This document shows, piece by piece, positions 1-6,281 of a DNA stretch of 8,288 bases (position 1 is its first letter; every line of letters begins with the position of its first letter). The DNA is from JACDBD01 sp050743385. Its GTDB lineage: Bacteria > Actinomycetota > Acidimicrobiia > IMCC26256 > JACDBD01. The DNA lies in contig JBOGFJ010000133.1 in the NCBI GenBank assembly GCA_050743385.1, positions 1 to 8,288 on the forward strand, given 5' to 3'. Made by a program: the position numbers and the translations under genes. The notes beneath the pieces were generated by a model. That model was not told where the DNA came from. It did not search any database and saw only the letters and a list, made by a program, of their open reading frames with translations.

Positions 1-629
1 GTGACCATCACGAAGGCCGCGCCCGCTTCCTTGGCCGCAGCCGCAACCGAGAGCCCGCGCACACCCGGCCCGAGGACCGCGACGACGTCGCCCGTCTTCG
101 TGCCGGGCACGGTGACCCCCCAGCGGATGCCGGCGCCGATCGGGTTGAAGAGTGTGGCCACCACCGGGTCGACGCTGTCCGGCACGGGGAGCAGCAGCGT
201 GTCGGGTCCGAGGTACTGCCGTTCCGCGTACCCGCCCCACAGACCGGGGGGCTTCTCGACCGGGATGCAGCCATACATGTCGGCGAGCCCGTGATGCCGG
301 CAGCGGCGGTAGACGCCGCTCCGGCAGGCCTCGCACTGCCGGCACGACTGGAATACCTCGACCGCGACGCGGTCGCCCGTGGCGACCCCCCATCGTCGGG
401 CCGCCGTCGCGCCGATCTCGTCGACGACACCCACGGTCTCGTGGCCGGGCACGAAGGCGTAACCGGGATACAGGGCGCCGGTGTACTGCTCGTGGTCGGT
501 GCCGCACAGACCGCACGCCTCGACACGCAGGACGGCGTCGCCGTCACCGGTCGCCGGTACGACGAGGTCGCGCGCGATGAGCTCCCGTGGACGCTCGAGC
601 ACGAGCGCCCGAGCCGACGTCGCGCGCAT
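1..629 (-). CDS. Zinc-dependent alcohol dehydrogenase (MDR superfamily), C-terminus beyond the window
   Basis: Medium-chain zinc alcohol dehydrogenase that would oxidise an alcohol, or reduce its carbonyl, with NAD(P) in the cytosol. The visible 209 residues hold the N-terminal catalytic domain and the start of the Rossmann domain. The catalytic-zinc cysteine lies in CGLCGTDH (C42), followed by PGHETVG with H63 and E64. The structural-zinc loop has C96, C99, C102 and C110, so both zinc sites look intact. GPGVRG near residue 182 fits the nucleotide-binding glycine turn. The family is usually 340-380 residues, so about 40 % is missing off the left edge. The start is ATG at 629: the only in-frame codon between it and the stop of the upstream cyclase gene is GTC. 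The Shine-Dalgarno is weak (AGTAGG, almost touching the start), so coupling to cyclase translation is likely. Substrate unknown; last visible gene of the leftward operon. Confidence 0.9.
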   Translation of the reverse strand, partial: MRATSARALVLERPRELIARDLVVPATGDGDAVLRVEACGLCGTDHEQYTGALYPGYAFVPGHETVGVVDEIGATAARRWGVATGDRVAVEVFQSCRQCEACRSGVYRRCRHHGLADMYGCIPVEKPPGLWGGYAERQYLGPDTLLLPVPDSVDPVVATLFNPIGAGIRWGVTVPGTKTGDVVAVLGPGVRGLSVAAAAKEAGAAFVMV

Positions 630-632
630 GAC

Positions 633-1559
633 CTACTTGGTGGCGGTCGGCGCCACGGGGCCACCGACCGCGTGCGTGAGCGGAAGGGGCGTAGCGGCGA
701 GGAAGAACTCGTACACGCCGTCGGCGGCGCAATCGGAAGCGAGGTCGTCGAGGAACCACAGCTGGCCTTGCACGAGGCCCACGTCGCGCAGGTCGATCAT
801 GTGCACGGGCAACAGCACCGCCGGGTCTTCGCACGGCCACACCTCGAACACGAGGGTGTCGGTGGCGACAGCCGCGATCTCGTGGTCGTGGAGCCACTCG
901 ATCGACCCGACGCCGATCCCCGGGCTCGGGTCGTTGAAGCGCGCCTTGTCGCCGCGGCGGAGCCACTCCATCTGTCCGGTGCGCACCAGAGCGATGTCAC
1001 CCGACTCGACCGTCAGCCCACCCCTGCCGGCGGCGGCTTCGAGATCGTCGCCGGTGATGGCGTAGCCGTCGTCGAAGTACTCGACCTCCTTCTCGCGCGC
1101 GACGTCGAGGAGGATGCCTCGCGTCATGATCGGGCCGTAGCGCTCGATCCCGAGCTTCGACGCACCGGCCTCCGTGACCGCGTCGAAGGGCACGCCGTTG
1201 TAGAGCTGGCCCTCGTAGCCGACGTGGGAGAGCGCATCCCAGTGCGTCGCCGCCTGCACGCCCATCTCGACCGCGTCGTCGCTCGTGCAGAAGTCGGCCG
1301 GGTCACCGGTGTACGGCGCGTTCATCGCCAGCATCGTGCGCTTCGGGTTGATGCGCCCGGGGATCACGCCTGTCTGGGGACCGTTCTCGTCGAAGGGGAT
1401 TGCGAGCGAGAAGGTGTCGCCGCGGCGCACTGCCGCCGCGCCTCGCAGGACGGCCTGCGGAGTGATGAAGTTGAGCGTGCCCCGCTGGTCGTCGGCTCCC
1501 CAGCGGCCCCAGTTCGACACGCGGGCAGCAAGGTCCTTGAGCTCCTGGGGGAGGGGCAC
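633..1559 (-). CDS. Cyclase-family metal-dependent hydrolase (kynurenine formamidase-like, PF04199 type)
   Basis: A 308-residue member of the cyclase/kynurenine-formamidase superfamily, metal-dependent hydrolases that cleave amide, ester or cyclic-ketone bonds. The family signature HxGTHxDxxxH appears here as QAATHWDALSH (residues 102-112). H106, D108 and H112 are kept, but the first histidine is Gln102, as I recall for the longer bacterial branch of about 300 residues. The N-terminal region NWGRWGADDQRGTLNF (16-31) and the C-terminal ADGVYEFFLAATPL segment are also typical of that branch. The GTG start at 1559 has a good Shine-Dalgarno (GAGAGG, 8 bases away) that overlaps the stop of the preceding ligase; the genes are 5 bases apart. 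The open frame continues upstream, but that part lies under the ligase gene. The substrate cannot be read from sequence; in this context a ring-opening or lactone/diketone hydrolysis is plausible (inference). Confidence 0.88.
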   Translation of the reverse strand: MPLPQELKDLAARVSNWGRWGADDQRGTLNFITPQAVLRGAAAVRRGDTFSLAIPFDENGPQTGVIPGRINPKRTMLAMNAPYTGDPADFCTSDDAVEMGVQAATHWDALSHVGYEGQLYNGVPFDAVTEAGASKLGIERYGPIMTRGILLDVAREKEVEYFDDGYAITGDDLEAAAGRGGLTVESGDIALVRTGQMEWLRRGDKARFNDPSPGIGVGSIEWLHDHEIAAVATDTLVFEVWPCEDPAVLLPVHMIDLRDVGLVQGQLWFLDDLASDCAADGVYEFFLAATPLPLTHAVGGPVAPTATK

Positions 1560-1564
1560 GCGCG

Positions 1565-3112
1565 CTACCTCTCCGTGTACCGCTTGCGCAGCTCGTGCTT
1601 CAACACCTTGCCGGTCGGGTTGCGCGGCAACGCCTCGACGATCTCGAGCTGCTCGGGGATCTTCTGGCGCATGAGTCCAGCGTCGACGCAGAACTCCGCC
1701 AGGTCGTCGAGCGTCGGTGGCGCCGCCGGATCGGCGGGCACGAGCACCGCGCAGGCGCGCTCCCCCGACTCCGGGTCCGGGACGCCGACGACGGCGACGT
1801 CGGCGACGTCGGGACTCGTGAAGAGGAGGTCTTCGACCTCCTTGGCGCTGATGTTCTCGCCTTTGCGGATGATGACGTCCTTGAGCCTGCCCGTGATCGT
1901 GAGGAACCCCTCTGCGTCCTGCGTGCCGAGGTCGCCGGTACGGAAGAAGCCGTCGTCGTCGAACGCGCCGGAGTCGAGCGACGAGTCGAGGTAGCCGCGG
2001 AACAGCATCGGGCCCGTGGCCCGGATCTCGCCTTCCTCGCCCGGCTCCGCGGTCTCGCCGTCGAGCGTGACGACGCGCACGTCCACACCCGGCGTCGGCG
2101 CGCCCTCCGTGTTCGCGAGGTGCTCGTCGCGGTCGTGGATCGTGTTCATCGCCAGGATCGGGCACTCGGTGAGGCCGTACCCCGACACGATGCCGACTCC
2201 GCCGAGCTCACGCTTCACGTCGTAATGGAGCTGCGGTGGCTTGGGCGCGCCGCCGCCCGGGAATGCCCGCGCCGCCGGGAACAGCGGCGTCTCGGGCTGC
2301 TCCCGCTGGGCGGTGAGATACGCCATATGGAACGGGGTGCCCGCACCGGGAAGGGTGACGCCGCCACGCGCCAGCACCGGGATCGAGGTCGCGGGGTCGA
2401 ACGCCTCGATGATGATCGCCTGGCAACCGGTCATCATGGCGGCGAAGAGCCAGCCGATCCCACCGATGTGCGTGAACGGGAACACCATCGCGCTGCGGTC
2501 GTGCTCCGTCGCTTCGAGCACCGTGACCATCGCATACGCCGACGCCATGATCGTACGGTCGGTGTGTCGCGCACCCTTGGGATCGGCGGTCGTGCCCGAG
2601 GTGTAGAACGCCCACCGCACGGGCGCGTCCGCCGGGTCGTTCGCGGCCTCGGCGGCCGGAGGGAGCGCGGTCACGTCACCCTCGGGGAGCTTGCGGTCAA
2701 CCACGAGCACCGACAGGCTGGGCTGCTGGTCCGCGAGCCCGCGCGCCATACCCTCGAAGTCGAAGCCCTTCCAGATCGAGGGCACCACCAGCAGATCGGC
2801 CCCGGTCTGCCGGGTGACGAAGCCCACCTCGCGCTGGCGGTAGATGGGGAGGATCGGATTCTGCACCGCGCCCAGACGCGCGAGCGCGCCCACGAGCACC
2901 ATCGACTCGAACCACGTCGGGAGCTGCCACGACACCGGCGTATCGGCGCCCACGCCCAGCTCCGCGAGCCCGGCCGCGGCGCGCTCGGCGGCCGCGCGGT
3001 ACTCACCGAAGCTGAGCGCCCGGTCGTCTTCGTCGATGCCCAGGAGCGCGTCGGGCGTCGCCGTCGCTCGCCGTTCGACCAGGTCCCACAGGCTGGCGGC
3101 GTCGTCGATCAC
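1565..3112 (-). CDS. AMP-forming acyl-CoA ligase, cyclohexanecarboxylate-CoA ligase-like
   Basis: A 515-residue ANL-superfamily enzyme that would activate a carboxylic acid with ATP to an acyl-AMP and then pass it to CoA. The phosphate-binding loop is YTSGTTADPKGAR (170-182), with Ala where Gly is usual after TT. SGYGLTE (310-316) is the A5 motif, RTGDL (391-395) the A7 motif and GRLKD (408-412) the hinge. PTGK places the catalytic lysine at K502. All key motifs are present, so it should be active. The stretch LGAVQNPILPIYRQREVGF (about 80-98) recalls cyclohexanecarboxylate-CoA ligases and related alicyclic-acid ligases; that is a family resemblance from memory, not proof of substrate. The GTG start at 3112 follows a strong purine-rich site, 25 bases after the SDR stop. 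It differs clearly from the rightward ligase at 3955, so the two probably act on different acids. Confidence 0.9.
   Translation of the reverse strand: MIDDAASLWDLVERRATATPDALLGIDEDDRALSFGEYRAAAERAAAGLAELGVGADTPVSWQLPTWFESMVLVGALARLGAVQNPILPIYRQREVGFVTRQTGADLLVVPSIWKGFDFEGMARGLADQQPSLSVLVVDRKLPEGDVTALPPAAEAANDPADAPVRWAFYTSGTTADPKGARHTDRTIMASAYAMVTVLEATEHDRSAMVFPFTHIGGIGWLFAAMMTGCQAIIIEAFDPATSIPVLARGGVTLPGAGTPFHMAYLTAQREQPETPLFPAARAFPGGGAPKPPQLHYDVKRELGGVGIVSGYGLTECPILAMNTIHDRDEHLANTEGAPTPGVDVRVVTLDGETAEPGEEGEIRATGPMLFRGYLDSSLDSGAFDDDGFFRTGDLGTQDAEGFLTITGRLKDVIIRKGENISAKEVEDLLFTSPDVADVAVVGVPDPESGERACAVLVPADPAAPPTLDDLAEFCVDAGLMRQKIPEQLEIVEALPRNPTGKVLKHELRKRYTER
1568..1573 (-). promoter_or_regulatory. 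Ribosome binding site that sets the cyclase GTG start
   Basis: On the minus strand GAGAGG lies 8 bases before GTG at 1559. It sits on the last codons of the acyl-CoA ligase gene, so the two genes are translationally linked. It is the reason for preferring this GTG over the upstream continuation of the frame. Confidence 0.65.
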
Positions 3113-3116
3113 GGCG

Positions 3117-3128
3117 TTCCCCTTCCCC
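3117..3128 (-). promoter_or_regulatory. Strong ribosome binding site that sets the ligase GTG start at 3112
   Basis: The minus strand reads GGGGAAGGGGAA, then four bases, then GTG. The purine run decides this start over an in-frame ATG upstream (3193) that lies inside the SDR gene and would add 27 residues unlike the family. Confidence 0.7.
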
Positions 3129-3137
3129 GCCCGGCGG

Positions 3138-3890
3138 CTACGCGGTGATGCCGCCGTCCATCGAGACGATGCTGCCGACCATGTAGCGCGCATCGTCGGA
3201 GGCGACGAACGCGATCAGGCCGGCGAGCTCCTCCGGCTCGGAGTACCCGAGGGGAGAAGTGACGCGGGCGAACTCCTTGAGGTCGACGCCCTCGGGCATC
3301 GAGAACCCGGCGATCATGGGAGTGTTCATGCCGCCGGGTGCGACCGCGTTGACGCGCACGCCCCGGGTGACGTACTCGAGTGCGAGCGCCCGCGTGAGGT
3401 TGACGACGCCACCTTTCGACGCGCAGTAAGCCGCCGAGTAGGGCGTTCCCATGAGCCCGGCGTTCGACGCGACGTTGACGATCGCGCCACCGCCGTCGAG
3501 GAGATGCGGGAGCGCCGCCTGGCACACGAGGAACGTGCCGGTGAGGTTGACGTCGATGATCGCCGACCAGCGTTCGTGGCTCTCCTCCGTGCTGTGGGCG
3601 AAGCCGCCGATACCCGCGCAGTTGACGACGATCTGCGGGCGTCCGAGCTGCGCTGCGACCTCGTCGACGGCGGCGCGCACCGACGCCGGATCGCTGACGT
3701 CGGCCGTCACGGCGCGGGCTCGGCCGCCGGACTCCGCGATCTCGGCGACCACCTTCTCGGCGGCGTCGGTGGCGACGTCGACGGCCGCGACCGACGCCCC
3801 CTCGTCGGCGAAGCGGCGGGCGGTGGCCCGGCCGAGTCCCGATCCCGCGCCCGTGACGATCGCGACCCGATCGGTGAAGCGCGCGTCCAT
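3138..3890 (-). CDS. Short-chain dehydrogenase/reductase (classical SDR, probably NAD-linked)
   Basis: A 250-residue classical SDR, the usual length, that would interconvert a secondary alcohol and a ketone, or a hydroxyacyl-CoA and a ketoacyl-CoA. The cofactor loop TGAGSGLG is at 13-20. Asp38 at the end of the second beta strand favours NAD(H) over NADP(H). NCAG is at 90-93 and the structural Asn is N115. The catalytic set is S142, Y155 and K159 (YCASK). The C-terminal SMDGGITA is typical. ATG at 3890 is chosen because AAAGGGG lies 8 bases upstream; an in-frame ATG at 3908 would place that site inside the gene. It is the first gene of the leftward operon, and a sigma70-like promoter ends about 43 bases upstream. 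Substrate unknown; an alternative assignment is a 3-oxoacyl reductase-like enzyme. Confidence 0.92.
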   Translation of the reverse strand: MDARFTDRVAIVTGAGSGLGRATARRFADEGASVAAVDVATDAAEKVVAEIAESGGRARAVTADVSDPASVRAAVDEVAAQLGRPQIVVNCAGIGGFAHSTEESHERWSAIIDVNLTGTFLVCQAALPHLLDGGGAIVNVASNAGLMGTPYSAAYCASKGGVVNLTRALALEYVTRGVRVNAVAPGGMNTPMIAGFSMPEGVDLKEFARVTSPLGYSEPEELAGLIAFVASDDARYMVGSIVSMDGGITA

Positions 3891-3898
3891 CGGCGATG

Positions 3899-3905
3899 CC
3901 CCTTT
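3899..3905 (-). promoter_or_regulatory. Ribosome binding site of the SDR gene
   Basis: On the minus strand AAAGGGG is followed by 8 bases and then ATG at 3890. It rules out the upstream in-frame ATG (3908) as the usual start. Confidence 0.65.
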
Positions 3906-3907
3906 CA

Positions 3908-3924
3908 CGGGCCTTCGTGGCCCG
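3908..3924 (-). other. Hairpin at the 5' end of the leftward operon's leader
   Basis: CGGGCC (3908-3913) and GGCCCG (3919-3924) form a perfect 6-base-pair stem with a 5-base loop. With the predicted start of transcription near 3926, the hairpin would sit at the very 5' end of the messenger, just before the SDR ribosome binding site. It has no T-run after it on either strand, so it is not a terminator. A role in messenger stability is inference; in DNA this GC-rich, a chance stem is possible. Confidence 0.4.
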
Positions 3925-3932
3925 GGCGCGGG

Positions 3933-3953
3933 AATCTAACGTAGTGTCAGATT
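3933..3953. promoter_or_regulatory. Candidate operator: imperfect inverted repeat in the divergent promoter
   Basis: The half-sites are AATCTAAC (3933-3940) and GTCAGATT (3946-3953), centred on 3943. Seven of the 10 symmetric positions pair, including all five of AATCT/AGATT and the AC/GT inner pair. The size and the unpaired 5-base centre fit a dimeric TetR-type regulator, though other dimeric repressors are possible. It overlaps the leftward promoter and the rightward -10 box, so one protein could switch both arms. No regulator gene is in the window. Confidence 0.5.
3937..3942 (+). promoter_or_regulatory. Candidate -10 box of the rightward operon
   Basis: TAACGT fits the TANNNT pattern common in actinobacteria. 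The region 17 bases upstream (TTCGTG) is a poor -35. Transcription would start near 3949, leaving a leader of only about 6 bases before the GTG at 3955. This agrees with the lack of any Shine-Dalgarno there. Confidence 0.4.
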
Positions 3954-3954
3954 T

Positions 3955-5463
3955 GTGGCAACGAGCCCGCGACCTGCGCAAACGACCGCCGAGCAGCTCC
4001 GCATGGCGGCGGCCGCGCACCCCGGTCGCGAGGCCTACGTCCACGGCGAGAAGCGGGTCACCTACCGATGGCTCGACCGGGCCGCCGACGGCTTCGCGGC
4101 CACGTTGCTCGATCTCGGGGTCCGTCCCGGCGACGTTGCCTGCCTCATGCTGCCGTCGTCGATCAAGTTCGCCGCCTGCTACCTCGGGGCGCTGCGTGTC
4201 GGCGCGATCACCTCGGCGATCAACCTGCGCCTCGGCCCGGCGGAACAGGCCAGCATCTTCGAGCGCACCCACCCGCGCGTCACGGTCGTCGGCGACGGCG
4301 CTGCCGTTCCCGCGGGTGTCGACGCCGGGCGCGAGCTCCCGGTCACCGAGCTCGGTCACGCGCTCGGCGCCGATCCACCGGCGACCCTGCCGGAGATCGC
4401 GCCGAGCGACCCCGCGTGCATCGTGTGGACGAGCGGCACCACGGGCGCGCCCAAGGGCGCGGTCTACGACCACGTGGCGATGGCGGCGATCTCGCGCAAC
4501 ATCGGCGAGCTGACCCGGCCCGGTGATCGCCGCCTGCTGGTGCTCCCGTTTCCCCACGTCGGCTACATGACCCGCATGTGGGACGAGCTCGTGAACGGCA
4601 CCACGATTGTGCTCGTCGGCGAGCCGTGGTCGGCCGAGGAGACGCTGCGGCTCATCCGCGAGGAGGGCATCACGATGGCGACGGGCGTGCCGACGCAGTG
4701 GTCGCGGGTACTGGCCCATCCCGACGCCGATCACACCGACTTCTCCGGGCTGCGGGTCGCCGGGCTCGGCGGTGCGGCGATCGCGCCGGAGCTCGTGCGC
4801 CAGATGCGCAAGACCCTCGGCTGCCCGGTGATCACGCGCTACACGAGCACGGAGGCCGGGGTCACGACCAGCACCTTGGTCGGTGACGACGCCGAAACGA
4901 TCGCGACCACCGTCGGGCGGCCGGCGCCCGAGGTCGAGCTGCGGATCACCGTCGACGACGGGCGCGCTCTGCCCCCCGGCGAGATCGGCGAGGTGTGCTG
5001 CCGGTCACCGGCAATGTTCCGGGGCTACTGGCGGGATCCCGAGACGACTGCAGCGGTCGTCGACGCTGACGGGTGGCTCCACACGGGCGACCTCGGCTTC
5101 GTGGGCGTCGACGGGAACCTGCGCATCGTGGGCCGTCTCAAGGAGATGTACATCCGCGGCGGGTACAACGTGTACCCGGCCGAGGTGGAGGGCGTGCTAG
5201 CCGAGCACCCGTCGGTGGCACGCGCGGCCGTCGTCAGTGCTCCCGATGCCGACCTCGGGGAGATCGGCGTCGCTTACGTCGTGCTCGAGCCCGGAGCACG
5301 CGCGCCCGGCCTCGACGCGCTGCGCGCCTGGTGCCGCGACCGGCTCGCCGACTACAAGGCACCCGACCGTCTCGAGGTCGTCGACGACCTGCCCCTCACC
5401 TCGATGCTCAAGATCGACAAGCGCGCCCTCACGGCACGAGCAACGGAGGAAGCGAGAGCATGA
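3955..5463 (+). CDS. AMP-forming acyl-CoA ligase (FadD-like), first gene of the rightward operon
   Basis: A 502-residue ANL-superfamily acyl-CoA ligase: acid + ATP + CoA to acyl-CoA. WTSGTTGAPKG (158-168) is the phosphate loop, RYTSTEAG (295-302) the A5 motif, HTGDL (376-380) the A7 motif and GRLKE (393-397) the hinge. RGGYNVYPAEVE (401-412) starts the mobile C-terminal domain. The catalytic lysine is probably K486, in SMLKIDK, where the usual Gly before Lys is Leu. The GTG start is chosen because an in-frame stop lies at 3937 and the N-terminal helix is of family type; the next ATG, at residue 17, has no better ribosome site. No Shine-Dalgarno is seen, so translation is probably leaderless or nearly so. 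Its stop overlaps the next start as ATGA. It belongs to a different subfamily from the ligase at 1565-3112. The substrate is unknown; the downstream thiolase/DUF35 pair hints at a side-chain acid. Confidence 0.9.
   Translation: MATSPRPAQTTAEQLRMAAAAHPGREAYVHGEKRVTYRWLDRAADGFAATLLDLGVRPGDVACLMLPSSIKFAACYLGALRVGAITSAINLRLGPAEQASIFERTHPRVTVVGDGAAVPAGVDAGRELPVTELGHALGADPPATLPEIAPSDPACIVWTSGTTGAPKGAVYDHVAMAAISRNIGELTRPGDRRLLVLPFPHVGYMTRMWDELVNGTTIVLVGEPWSAEETLRLIREEGITMATGVPTQWSRVLAHPDADHTDFSGLRVAGLGGAAIAPELVRQMRKTLGCPVITRYTSTEAGVTTSTLVGDDAETIATTVGRPAPEVELRITVDDGRALPPGEIGEVCCRSPAMFRGYWRDPETTAAVVDADGWLHTGDLGFVGVDGNLRIVGRLKEMYIRGGYNVYPAEVEGVLAEHPSVARAAVVSAPDADLGEIGVAYVVLEPGARAPGLDALRAWCRDRLADYKAPDRLEVVDDLPLTSMLKIDKRALTARATEEARA
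5445..5450 (+). promoter_or_regulatory. Ribosome binding site that sets the start of the 264-residue protein
   Basis: GGAGGA lies 9 bases before ATG at 5460, inside the end of the ligase gene. It fixes this ATG as the start, although the reading frame stays open much further upstream, antiparallel in sense to nothing known and lying under the ligase. Confidence 0.75.
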
Positions 5464-6254
5464 CCATCCAGGAAGTTGGGACCGGCGACAGCACCGACAA
5501 GCCGATCAAGATCGGAGGCGCGCTCTTCACCCTCGTGGAACCCCACCGCGGCCGCGAGGTCGCGTACAACCGCTGGTACGAACGCGACCACTTCTATGCC
5601 GGGTGCATGATCGGCGCCTGGACCGTCGCCGGCGCCCGCTTCGTCGCCACCAGGGAGTGCAAGGAGAAGCGCTACCCGGCCGACTCGCCGGTGGTGCCCG
5701 ACCCGACGACCGGGTCGTACCTGGCCCTCTACTGGATCCTCGCCGGGAAGTTCGGCGACTGGATGCGCTGGGGTACCGACCAGGTGAAGTGGCTGCACGA
5801 GAACGGTCGGATGTTCGCCGAGCGCGACCACGTTCATACATTGATGTACCGACTCCACGGCGAGCGCGCCGACGCCGACGGCGTCCCGGTCGAGCTCGCG
5901 CTCGACCACCGCTTCCGCGGTCTGGTGGCGGTGATCGGCGAGCCCACCGAGGGCACGTCGCTCGACGAGGTCAGTGCCTGGTTCGAGTCGCGGCCACTTC
6001 CCGGTGACGTGCTGGCCGCATTCACGCCGGTGCCGCTCTATGACGACGCGCCGAGCGACGTACCTCGCGACACCGCCGTCGACCGCTTCCTCCACCTCTA
6101 CTTCATCGACGACGACGTGCTCGGCGTGTGGGACGACCGGTTCGCGCCGATCGGCAACGAGCTCGAAGCCAGCGGGCTCGGGCGGGTGCTGTTCGCGTCG
6201 CCGTTCCTCCCCACCGTTCCGGGCACCGACACCTACGCCGACCAGCTCTGGTAG
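5460..6254 (+). CDS. Uncharacterised protein, possible doubled EthD/dimeric alpha-beta-barrel domain
   Basis: I do not recognise a named family with certainty. The 264-residue product looks like two related halves. The first (about 19-135) has GALFTLVEPHRG, then NRWYERDHFYAGCMIGAW (37-54). The second (about 150-255) has RGLVAVIGEPTEGT, then EVSAWFESRPLPGD (170-183) and a final strand FLHLYFIDDD. The pattern strand, loop, N/AxWF/Y...H/LP recalls EthD-type and antibiotic-monooxygenase-type ferredoxin-like folds, where such proteins act as small oxygenases, isomerases or accessory factors. The first half is rich in Trp, Tyr and His (W39, Y40, H44, W54, Y91, W92, W101, W104), which could line a pocket. 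There is no signal peptide or membrane segment, so it is probably cytosolic. It overlaps the ligase by 4 bases (ATGA), and the thiolase follows after 27 bases, so a role in the same pathway is likely. Function is unknown. Confidence 0.8.
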   Translation: MTIQEVGTGDSTDKPIKIGGALFTLVEPHRGREVAYNRWYERDHFYAGCMIGAWTVAGARFVATRECKEKRYPADSPVVPDPTTGSYLALYWILAGKFGDWMRWGTDQVKWLHENGRMFAERDHVHTLMYRLHGERADADGVPVELALDHRFRGLVAVIGEPTEGTSLDEVSAWFESRPLPGDVLAAFTPVPLYDDAPSDVPRDTAVDRFLHLYFIDDDVLGVWDDRFAPIGNELEASGLGRVLFASPFLPTVPGTDTYADQLW

Positions 6255-6266
6255 CAACCACGCGCT

Positions 6267-6272
6267 TAGGCT
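6267..6272 (+). promoter_or_regulatory. Candidate -10 box just before the thiolase gene
   Basis: TAGGCT fits TANNNT and ends 9 bases before ATG at 6282, the spacing expected for a leaderless transcript. No Shine-Dalgarno lies before that ATG. No convincing -35 box is seen. The thiolase/DUF35 genes may thus have their own start of transcription inside the operon. Confidence 0.4.
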
Positions 6273-6281
6273 CCGCCGCCG

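Larger units (their letters stand above)
3933..3961 (-). promoter_or_regulatory. Sigma70-like promoter of the leftward operon
   Basis: On the minus strand the -35 box TTGCCA (3961-3956, 5 of 6 to consensus) is followed by exactly 17 bases and the -10 box TAGATT (3938-3933, 4 of 6). Transcription would start near 3926, giving a leader of about 36 bases before the SDR ATG. The -35 box overlaps the first codons of the rightward ligase gene. The inverted repeat at 3933-3953 covers the -10 box and most of the spacer, so a bound repressor would block it. Confidence 0.6.

Noticed and set aside
1..294. Plus-strand frame starting with GTG at the left edge
   Set aside because: A Pro/Ser/Thr-rich low-complexity product opposite the alcohol dehydrogenase, whose zinc-binding motifs are intact.
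291..1994. Long plus-strand open frame opposite the cyclase and ligase genes
   Set aside because: It has no recognisable domain, is rich in Arg/Ala/Val/His as expected of an antisense shadow in GC-rich DNA, and lies opposite genes with intact catalytic motifs.
1595..3148. Plus-strand open frame of 517 codons opposite the leftward ligase
   Set aside because: Its composition is dominated by Arg, Val, Glu and His with no motif; the minus-strand ligase carries all family motifs over the same span.
3908..3924. Intrinsic terminator in the divergent region
   Set aside because: The stem has no T-run on either strand and lies between divergent genes, where no transcript should end.
2844..3944. Plus-strand open frame crossing the ligase/SDR boundary
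   Set aside because: It runs opposite two well-supported genes and their ribosome binding sites and shows no domain.
3109..4734. Minus-strand open frame spanning the SDR, the divergent promoter and the start of the rightward ligase
   Set aside because: It crosses a promoter region, has long arginine runs and no domain. The real SDR is in another frame of the same strand.
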